NCBI GenBank assembly: GCA_030141605.1
Contig: JAQGDQ010000172.1
Coordinates: 186,001-250,000 of the forward strand
Length of the DNA stretch: 64,000 nucleotides
Direction: 5' to 3'
Source of the DNA: Tubiluchus corallicola
Lineage: Eukaryota > Priapulida > Priapulimorpha > Priapulimorphida > Tubiluchidae
Part shown: piece after piece, positions 56,101 through 64,000 of the stretch
Position numbering within the stretch: position 1 is the stretch's first letter
Layout of the letters: the number at the start of each line of letters is the position of its first letter
Notes under the pieces: generated by a model
Databases searched by the model: none
What the model was told of the DNA's origin: nothing
The model's input: the letters and a program-made list of their open reading frames with translations, nothing else
Program-made: the position numbers and the translations under genes

Positions 56101-57841
56101 ATATGAGGTTTGAATTGACTGGCACAAGTAGACTGAGAATATCACACAACACAAAAATACTTCTTAATGGCAGTAACAGTAATCGAAACATTTAATAAAA
56201 AATCTTGCAATAACGAAACGAAAAGACACGCTGTTATAGTCCAAGTGAAGAAAAATGGAACAAAAAAGCTAAAAAAAAATCACACAATGTTGATTACTTG
56301 CGCCTCATAACGATAAAGCAATCGCTCACTGTGGACAGAACCCATCGCACAGATAGAAACAACATAGAGAACACAATTTGCAGAAAATATTATTATAAAA
56401 CGTAGTAGAGGAAAATGGTGTAAAGTTGAATGGAAGGACAACATGAAATGGTTCTCTCATTTGAAATATTTGTCACATGTGATGCTTTGAATAATTCCCA
56501 ACAAAGGTCTCTACAAGTGCCATCGTTAGTTTCTTTTGTGCATCTGCAGAAAAATTTCTGGTGAGAATTTTCCGTTTTTTCAAACATTTTTTGTAACATT
56601 TGAGTTAGCTCAATGTAGAGATGTGAAACTACTGTAAAGGATTTCTGAACTGTAAACATCATTGCATTAATTTTGAAAACGGTTGGTCTTTGCCTGGATC
56701 AATGGGAAAGAATTGTCGGAGCGACCATGATCGTGGACCAAAGTGAAATGGGGCAAAGAGAAAATATTTCACTTTGCCCCGGCGAAACTATGACATCTAG
56801 ACAGGTAAATTGCTTTAAGCTCAAATATATTCGTTTCATAATTATAATGCAATATTAAAATATGATGCTACTGGTGCTAAAAATGTGGACCGTAGACATC
56901 GTCGAGCCGGCCATCGATGTAATGTACTCCAGATTTTATTTTGCACAGAGACACGGTCAGGGTTTACAGGCATAAAAATAAGCACCATTCTTGATTACAC
57001 GAATCTATGTTATTTAAACTATGAATTAAAGGAAGTCCATAAAGAAATGTAACACTAAAACTGGAGAATGCACCCTTCTCAGTTTAATATCAATTATTCT
57101 TGTAAAATAATTTATCACAATCACCTATTAAATACCGTTTTACTTGGAACCATTCATTTCACTTTACCGGAATGTCACATTTCACTTTGCCCCTATGGGC
57201 AAAGTCATAAAAAATAACATTCAAAATAAAGATCCTAAGTACTGCTATGGTGATCCTGGGAACTAAACAAAAAATTTTGTAAGAAGCAAGAAAGACAACG
57301 TCACATAAGGACAAATGGGTAACGCTGTACACCTTAACATTAATTAAATAAAATTGCTTAACTCCTTCCACTTTGCCCCACCTTCCCCTAATAGGAACCT
57401 GCATGGCAAGTGATAATGAATAAATATTTCTATTAACAATGTTTAATGTATACGTTACTGCTTACTAGTATAATCAGTAGCATTTTGTTTTGTGTTTTGT
57501 ACATTCACATTTGTTTCCTTTTTCTCGTGGTAACTATTTACATTGCTATTGTGTTTTGTGTTGCGGATTCTAAACTTGGTGATTGTGTTATCATTGTAAA
57601 GCATGCTGTTTTATTACGAACTTACCTGTATTAAAGGATAGAATTGATGCAGCTCTAGCCCAGCCCCCTCTTGCGTTTCGTGATTGAAGATATTTGGCAT
57701 TCGCACCGAGATGTCATTCGCGTTATAAACATCCTCACAAAGTGGGACGGTGTTTTCTTCACAAACGTCCACTGTGCCATATACAGTCGTCGAGATGTAA
57801 AACAATGTCAATACTATCATGAATGGATCCATAGTTAACAC
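50122..57841 (-). CDS. Secreted protein with two Frizzled CRDs and a pentraxin domain
   Basis: Ten coding exons on the minus strand join in phase with GT-AG sites: 57841-57626, 56054-55841, 54466-54398, 53984-53833, 53639-53423, 52581-52522, 52140-52060, 51302-51047, 50939-50753, 50397-50122. They total 1728 bases for 575 residues. Residues 1-22 are a signal peptide. CRD1 (about 27-142) and CRD2 (about 170-288) each keep the ten Cys of the Frizzled CRD, with CSPALHPLVCSLYLPPC and CSPAFGPFLCSLFLPPC. Each CRD is split at the same phase-0 intron and bounded by phase-1 introns. Linker exons (about 143-166 and 289-336) are polar and acidic. The pentraxin domain (about 337-560) has the signature H-x-C-x-[ST]-W-x-[ST] as HVCATWKS at 450-457, and QDQDSLGG at 493-500 in the calcium-binding region. 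There is no membrane segment. It may bind Wnt-type ligands through the CRDs and oligomerise or bind surfaces through the pentraxin. A further in-phase exon in the long introns cannot be excluded. Confidence 0.9.
50460..50695. repeat. Diverged ATC/ATT trinucleotide tract in the last intron of the CRD-pentraxin gene
   Basis: CATCAT, ATTATC and related trinucleotides fill much of the intron between exons 9 and 10. The Met/Asp/His-rich frames that extend out of exon 10 come from this tract. Confidence 0.85.
52582..53422. other. Intron between CRD2 and the first acidic linker exon
   Basis: AT-rich, with a T/G-rich patch near 53325-53370. No extra phase-1 exon was recognised. Confidence 0.5.
54105..54240 (-). 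mobile_element. tRNA-derived SINE, copy in intron 3
   Basis: On the minus strand GAGACCTAGCGACCTACGGC precedes AGTTCAAATCC (B-box-like) and a tail CATTTCAAATTTTTCACATT. It shares the tail and B box with the pieces at 5505-5810. The copy at 54540-54690 arose from it, or it from that copy, by the local tandem duplication and not by separate insertion. Confidence 0.6.
54540..54690 (-). mobile_element. tRNA-derived SINE, duplicated copy
   Basis: Same family as 54105-54240, with a G-rich change (GGGCAGGGGGAGGGGGAATG) near 54654-54673. No separate target-site duplication is needed because it lies inside the duplicated unit. Confidence 0.6.
54840..54908 (-). pseudogene. Extra linker exon with in-frame TAG (dead or poison exon)
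   Basis: This 69-base segment matches linker exon 54398-54466 in length and sequence (GNKTVMWNSQKKE against GNKIGMWNSSKKEQ). It keeps an acceptor (TTTTGCAG) and a donor (A then GTAAGT) of the same phase. A TAG at 54868-54870 replaces the CAG codon of the functional copy. If spliced in, translation stops just after CRD1 and yields a single-CRD secreted protein, or the transcript is degraded. If skipped, the full protein is made. Confidence 0.75.
56690..57390. mobile_element. Possible DNA transposon remnant with GGGGCAAAGTG ends, intron 1 of the CRD-pentraxin gene
   Basis: The motif GGGGCAAAG or its complement CTTTGCCCC occurs at least five times between 56748 and 57380, in both directions, often next to GTGAAAT. 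The string CACTTTGCCCCACC followed by TTCCCCTA near 57369-57391 looks like a transposon end. No transposase remnant is visible and the other end is unclear. Confidence 0.4.
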
Positions 57842-59414
57842 TAAAATTGTGTTAAAACATTAAAATAAAAGAGATTTTCTTTGTTACCGAAAAATTTCTT
57901 GTAAACCGGCGAACGTACTGATCAAGTTCCTCCCGAAAACCGAAAACCAGTGTGTGGAACTCAAAACTACTTTTCCAAGACTTCCTGCTGTTTAGAGAAT
58001 TCCTTTCGACGGTTATACGCGGAAGACGCTTGCTGTTTGTGTTGTAAGACTAGGAAATTTACGCCAGAGAGAGAGAGAGGTGTGAATTTCTTTTCGTGCG
58101 GATGTCGAAACAATGCATTTGCTAAGTAAACAAGTCTGTGATATCATTATAAGTCTTGATACTAAAAAATCTGCTTTGTGACATCGCTAATTTGCTGGGT
58201 ATTGAAAATTTTTCCTGTTTAAACAAATGCTATAGTGTTTAGATAATGTATCCACGGTATTGGAAAATATTCATGAGAATATACCCAAAGCTATGAATTC
58301 TTAACTACATATAAAATCATAAATATTGCGGATGTAATAAGAACATCACAAACTGACGTCCGGGCCACTTTGTTGAGAATGTGTAGGTTAGTAGATTTGA
58401 TCATCAAAACATTAAAACGTGAGCGAAATATGCTAGACTGTGAAACTACAAAATTACAGCTCTCCATGCACCATTGATATGTTTGTGGCGGACATATTGG
58501 TGTTTGCGCATAACGCATATTGCGCATATTGATGTTGAACATAACGACTAGAGCTAAGATGAGACACTGAACCAACAGAGGCGTTTCAGCCACGTTCGGG
58601 TTCACCGGTCACTACACTCCACTTCTACGAAGTAAGTGTAGTTCAATCACAATAATGATATTTCTGAACAGAGAATGAGTTTATGAAGCTGTAAACGAAT
58701 AAAATTTGACAGATAAAATCAATTTGACGAATAAAATTAGTGCATAAACAGAAATATGTAGGAAAACAGCAAAGTTTGTCTAGATTTAAAAATGGTTAAT
58801 TCTTGGTGCCTTTATAGAAATGGCAATTACCGTGAATAACAGATGTTGCACGTTGTATAATAGATAGAAGTATTCGGTGTTCACTCGGAAGTCTCAGCAG
58901 TTGACGCAAGCAAAACATTCACTTGGCTGAAGGCAGATTGAAGACTTACTGTTTCATTTTTTGGTCACGTCAACGCAAAGGAAACCATCATAATCGTTCT
59001 TACTATTTCCCATCCATCTTTGTTTGAGGATGCATGGTGAATTATGTCAGCCCAAAAATATACACGAAATTATGTGGAAAAAAGAAAGAAAAGTGCAAAA
59101 CTTCAAAGCGCAAAACAAATACTATATATTATACAATTTCCAAAATTTGTGCTACTATACACGCAGGTTTTGTATGTACTTTGTATCGATATGCTTGTGC
59201 ATTTTTAACATACTCTACTATATCACGTTCAACTACCGCGGTCAATTCTAGTTACTTTGATTCTTTTATTTTGGCAGTAGGGTGACTACAATTAGTCAAA
59301 CTAACGCATTGCATGTTTGTAATTTGAGTAATTAAAATCATTTGTTTATTCGCAAGAGTGTAACAGGAGCTATTCCATGTGCAAATTAATTGAACCAACG
59401 ATATTTTCAATTTT
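57842..59414. other. 5' flank of the CRD-pentraxin gene
   Basis: Should contain the promoter and any 5' untranslated exon of the minus-strand gene. A short AGAGAGAGAG run lies at about 58065-58080. No clear core promoter element stands out and no other gene is supported. Confidence 0.4.
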
Positions 59415-59497
59415 GTTAAACCTATCTGTATGAAAGGGCAGAAGACTAGATGATCCTTTGGTCCCTTCCTGCCGTGCTTCATGATTGCAATTATCTA
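59415..59497 (-). pseudogene. Decayed copy of the Frizzled CRD first exon
   Basis: On the minus strand the string NHEARQEGTKGSSSLLPFIQ aligns with NHETQEGAGLELHQFYPLIQ, the end of the CRD1 first exon. Nucleotides match around CTGTATGAAAGGGCAGAAG against CTGTATTAAAGGATAGAATT. The GT donor is lost (ATAGGT instead of GTAAGT) and the upstream part of the exon, with its two Cys, is not recognisable. It is a dead relic. Confidence 0.65.
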
Positions 59498-61189
59498 ACA
59501 CTTAACTAATACTTACTGTGAACGATGTTGGAGAAAATAAATGTTCTATGTACTGTGTAAAACGCATAAAAATGAACGAAAATGCACCTTGTAGCTTATA
59601 ATTCAAAACGCTTTCAATTTAATCGCTCTCATAATTTTCAGTACATGATCTAGTGATTTCTTATCAGTTGTTTCCCTCGTTTCGGCATGAAATTTGAGAG
59701 TTTGCAGAAATTCGAGAGTCGTGGTACCATATTTGCACAATTGCCTATCAGCATAGAGGTACAGTCGTCTCTCAGACGCAACTTGACAATCGACAAAGAG
59801 TTTTCAATTGGGTTTAAATCTTAAGAGTTGCAAGGTCATGGACTTTCGCCATGGAACATCAGAGAACGTCTTTCGCATCTCTGGTATGACTCTTTTCGTC
59901 AGAACCTCAATCTACTGCTCCGATCGCATCGTACCAGTAACAATATTAACAATATATAAATTAGGCCAGTTCATGTTAGAAATATTGTTTATGGGATTTG
60001 ATGACGTACACGTCTCATTTAAAGACTGAAAAATACCATGAGGGTGAGAAAGAAAAATACAGTAAAATCTGTCAGTGGTTCAATTAATTTGCATAAGGGG
60101 GTATGTTAAGGCTTATCGAATTTTAATAAAAGCTGTCACTGTCAGATTCAGCTTTCGAACTATATCCCACAGCAGCATTAAGTTCGCTAAAACTCAATCA
60201 AAATAAAGTTTATTTTTTGTTCGTCTTATTTCGCAGGATTTACCAGAGGGCAAATTTACCTGCAATGGTCACTATAGCAACCGGAAGCAAAAGTTGGGAG
60301 TGATGCTTCGAGCTCTAATTGTCCTGAACGAGTTTCTATGACGTTCACACTACGTCATTATATTAGTTTTCATGCGAGCAAGCCGAAAACTGTGCTTTTA
60401 CCTTTCTTGAAGAAGTATCTTCCCAAAACGATAGAAATCGTTGCACCAATCGCCTATACGCCTCCAAAATTTAGATACACCCATAGAAGACCACAAAATG
60501 GAGTTCAGCCAGCATCATTTAAGAACGAAATAAGCTAAATTTTAATATATTTAATGTGTGTGCAATTACCTGACAAATTTCAGCCCGTGCAGTGTTTTAC
60601 GTTAGTTATCAGAAAAATTGTCATCGTGGCTACATACTGTAGAACTCTAAAAAACTGCCCTCAAGACAGGTAAGCATAAGAGAAATCCAGCAAAAATCTT
60701 GATACTGTTATGCAAGTGGCAGAAAAATGAAAGGACAAGAAAACACAGTTCATAAATAAAAACTTGAATTCGTTTTGAAATTTTATATCACTTACATGCT
60801 GTTTTACTGCATTCAAAACTTGAATTAAAGTTCCAAAAAAATCAGAGGAGTCGTAGGGCACACTTCTCCAAATAAGCGTATCCATAAAATACTTTTTCTT
60901 GTCAGTAATATTAATAATATGTTTTTGGTGAGTCAGTTGTAGTGCACAGTTTTACTGTTTCACACTTTTTAACAGGTGAACATAAGGTGATGTACTATAA
61001 TTCTGAATGGAAAGTTTTTCAGGACGTACTTTAAATTTCCCTTTTCTTTCCTTTTAATTATTCAGTGGTCTTTTACTGCCAGAAAGTTAATGTAAATGTA
61101 AAGCCCGTTCTATATTGAACTACTGAATTTTAAACATGTTTTTCATGTTTTGTGATGTGCGTTGTGCAAGCTCTGCTAACTTTTACTGT
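59498..61189. other. Gene-free stretch
   Basis: No supported gene. Frames at 59808-60029, 60338-60538 and 60661-60885 have no domain or splice support. Confidence 0.5.
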
Positions 61190-61345
61190 ATTATATTTGT
61201 AATTTTTTATTGTTTTATATCTCATTTTCAATTACTTAATGTCACGACACTATATTTTTGTATTGCACCTTGTAAAATTTAAATAGTCTTTGTCGGCCGA
61301 ATAAATAAATAAACAAAAATAAATAAACAAAAGTAAATACATAAT
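61190..61345 (+). mobile_element. LINE 3' end fragment with AAAT-type tail
   Basis: TTGCACCTTGTAAAATTTAA and TTTGTCGGCCGAATAAATAA followed by AAAT/AAAC units look like the 3' end of a non-LTR retrotransposon (L2/CR1-like type). No coding part is attached. Confidence 0.5.
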
Positions 61346-61780
61346 TAAATATATAAATAATTTATGTTAATGCGAGCTCTAAGGGTTCTTATTGGTCCCC
61401 TGTGTCAGGCAGGTTCTATGACGTAATGTCGCATTGTTTAGTGTAGAAGCAAAGCAGCTGAAAATATTTATTATATCTTACATCTGATAACATTCAAACT
61501 CAATGTTCGCTCTATTTTTCATTCTGGCAGGCAAAACAAACCAACGGGGCTTTTGCCAAACTTTCCAGTGAGGGAAAGACCGAGAGTGGGAGAGCCTTTT
61601 ACAGCTCTAACCAGGTTGTTCAACCAGCAAGTATGCTTATTGGCCATAATTAACTGACTATCGTTTTGCAAGTGTTCACAATTAATAATCTGTTTTGCAT
61701 TAGAATTAAAGTACAATTTGTATTTTAGTGTTAATAATGTTAGACATTTGCATGCTATTTGTATAGCAACAGATATACAC

Positions 61781-61821
61781 ACGTACGCACGCACGCACAC
61801 ACACACACACACACACACACA
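61781..61821. repeat. CA microsatellite
   Basis: About 20 units: ACGCACGC, then pure CA. The Cys/Val frame on the minus strand is an artefact. Confidence 0.95.
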
Positions 61822-63171
61822 ACTATATCATAGTTTATTTTTATAATTTAGTCAATTATTTTCGATTGCTTTCATAGATGTTAACTTATTAAACGTATCC
61901 TTTGTTTTATATGTGGTAAATGGAAGTGCTTTTGTTTGCTTCTGTGTTAGCTCATGGATTTATTGTCATTCTGATTGTTAGCAAGCATTCTCGTGTTGGT
62001 GTTTTATTTTTTTCTGGCTATTATTTTTTATCATTTTCCAAAACGTCACGCGCCCAATGCAACGCCAGTCATAGAAAAGCGCGATTCATTTTAGAAATCT
62101 GTTCTCTTTATTCGGGGAATTTGCTCTTCGGCATTTTTACCACGTAACTCCTTCAGTGTGAAAATAAGTTCTGACACCTAAATTGAAAACTGGGGGGTAT
62201 CATTTAAAAACATATTGCTTATAATATCTTTTCTTATTATTGTAAAAAAATCTTAAAGGTCCGCCATAACAGTTTTCAAACAACCAATAACCAATATTAT
62301 ATTCTTATTATTCATTAGTAAATCAGAGATTTTTAATACTGTTCTGTAAACCAGTGCTGTCAATGCCCTCTGTTCAGAATATGTCTAACAATAATCCTGA
62401 ATTAAAAAACAATTGTGGTTTTTACCGTCTCCTTCAATTTATGCGACGAATTTTGGTAAACTTTAAAACTTAGCTTAAAAAACATATTTAAAAAAATCAA
62501 TTTTTGATATCAGATTTCAAAAAATTGAAAGTAGGGTTACTAATTCTACAAATGAAACTGATTGTTGTGCTTTTGATATAAGAAAAAGTTGTACTTTTTT
62601 TCAAACACCACCAGTTATTGAGTCAGCGTTCATTGAAAAAAGTATGTTAACTTAAAATGATTTGTTTCCCTTTATAAGATTTTATTTTTTATACATCACT
62701 TTATTAGTCAAGTTTTTTTAGTCTTCGCATTTACCTAAACAAACAATTTCGAGCTTATCTTCTGGTGTACAGCACAAATAATTCTTTGTTGCCGTATCTT
62801 TTGCTAACACACCACAAGCACTTTCGTTTTTTGTGTTTTTCAGCTTAACCGACTGCAAACGGTTTTTCAAATTTATAAATCACCTATTAGACAGCCAGTA
62901 CATTTAACAAATAGAATAGTAGTATTTTATTCAGGCGTTTCTACTACAAGTGCTATTACAACACTTCGTATTTTACTATTTTGCACTCACACTGACACCC
63001 GACGTAGTTGTAGAGTTGGTAGAGAGTTTTGTCGCATCTTCCTAACTGTCCGCATACTAAAACAAAAAGCAGGGAAAAAGCTATAATGAATCACCAAATT
63101 TGGCAAGGGATGGCAAGGGCTTTGGCGAGACCTGACAACACACTGCTTTTTTATTCAAAAGGTCGAATTCA
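61822..63171. other. Gene-free stretch
   Basis: AT-rich DNA. No gene, RNA or clear transposon recognised. Confidence 0.5.
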
Positions 63172-63233
63172 CAAGGCCAGTCAAAATAAATTTTTGTCTA
63201 TAGCGACTTCATGCAAGGGGTTGGGTCTGCATC
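63172..63233 (-). pseudogene. Decayed copy of the Frizzled CRD second exon
   Basis: On the plus strand AAGGCCAGTCAAAATAAATT aligns with ACGGCCAAACAAAATTAAAT of exon 2 near 55892, and ATGCAAGGGGTTGGG with ATGAGGGGTTCGC. An insertion of about 12 bases with a stop sits between. It lies upstream, in gene sense, of the first-exon relic at 59.4 kb. The two relics therefore have the wrong order for one copy and must come from two decayed modules. Confidence 0.5.
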
Positions 63234-64000
63234 TCTATTGAAAGCCCTCTACTTGCCGTTACAAATTGCGCATTGTTGCGACTAACTTTTTGCGTACTTC
63301 GCCTATTAAAAAATAGTGTGGTATTTGGTGCATTCAATACAATTCAAGTATCTATCTTGCGCTATTTTGAAAAGCGATCATTGACTTCTACTGAACAGAG
63401 TGATTACCCCAAATCCTAAATATCCGAATGGGAATGTACATGGATCTAAATTATTTGAGATGTTTAAGCCTTCTGGCTTTTAGTACTCAAGCTATAGACT
63501 AATTGCAGACATGCGCGCAGGCTGGCAGCTAGACAGACAGGCAAATAGACAGACAGACAACATAAACCAATGAAGTGAAGTGCAGTGTGGTGTAGTGTGA
63601 CATGTTGTGATGCAACATGGCGCGGTGCGAGTGGGCAAGAACAGACAACAATTGTTTTTCAACTTTGTACTCATATTGCTGAAGCTTAGCAAATATACCA
63701 GTTTGCAACGTGCTGCCCTCCATACTTGTTTGTTCCCCATGTGCATTACAGCGAGCCGAGGCGGAAAAAATGTAGGTAATTAATCATATGAACCGCATAA
63801 AAGCAATACTAAATTCGAAAATCTGAAAATACAAAAAACCTCCATTGGGGCTATCCAGGCAAATATGTTAACCACTACCCCTCAGAGGCTGCACCATTAT
63901 TTTGCCGTGCAAAAATAAAAGAGTAGAAACTACAATTTTATCAAAATTGAGATTTTGATGCATTTTTACTAAACAGATGACGCGCTTTCTTGGTATTGTA
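63234..64000. other. End of window, gene-free
   Basis: Short CAGACAGACAG run near 63520-63560. Near 63845-63895 the minus strand has GGGGTAGTGGTTAAC, which resembles the A-box region of a tRNA-Gly-like gene or SINE, but no matching B box was found, so no RNA gene is called. Confidence 0.4.

Noticed and set aside
56393-56662. Minus-strand frame with CRCTKETNDGTCRDLCWELF, considered as an extra Cys-rich exon
   Set aside because: It lies in intron 1, between two exons that already join to a complete CRD in phase; including it would break the domain.

Overview
The window is eukaryotic nuclear DNA from an invertebrate animal. It is AT-rich, has GT-AG introns, many microsatellites and decayed non-LTR retrotransposons, and its genes encode animal-type proteins: two DEG/ENaC channels, Frizzled cysteine-rich domains (CRDs) and a pentraxin domain. 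The WELVFRA-type secreted domain and the CR1-like LINE fit a marine invertebrate. I cannot name the phylum from sequence alone.

Layout. Positions 1-16.4 kb show no supportable gene; they hold simple repeats, fold-back sequences, a TTCGCCAGT-core minisatellite and tRNA-like repeat pieces. An intronless DEG/ENaC channel gene lies at 16.46-18.09 kb. Two tandem paralogous secreted-protein genes follow: gene A (20.48-25.19 kb, six coding exons, 571 residues) and gene B (27.09-39.95 kb, six coding exons, 879 residues). Both have a signal peptide, a WELVFRA-type domain with a Tyr/Asn-rich loop, a Thr/Ser-rich stalk of 13-residue repeats (14 units in A, 40 in B) and a Cys-rich C-terminal module. Intron 4 of gene B carries a broken LINE (about 32.2-36.6 kb). 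A second broken LINE, CR1-like with an esterase-like ORF1 and a degenerate 2A-like motif, fills 41.1-46.8 kb. A second intronless DEG/ENaC gene is at 47.71-49.35 kb.

On the minus strand, 57.84 down to 50.12 kb, ten coding exons join in phase into one 575-residue secreted protein: signal peptide, Frizzled CRD, linker, second Frizzled CRD, acidic linkers, pentraxin domain. I regard this as the most unusual gene here. Its first linker exon has been tandemly duplicated with its flanking intron, and the extra copy keeps splice sites but contains an in-frame stop, so it is either dead or a poison exon. Decayed CRD exons further upstream (59.4 and 63.2 kb) suggest that the locus was once a larger family.

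Function together. The DEG/ENaC genes should make plasma-membrane cation channels. Genes A, B and the CRD-pentraxin gene should make secreted extracellular proteins: the first two mucin-like, the last one potentially able to bind Wnt-type lipidated ligands and, through the pentraxin part, calcium-dependent or surface ligands. Nothing in the sequence proves that these products act in one pathway. Gene pairs A/B and DEG1/DEG2 show local duplication as the main force shaping the region.
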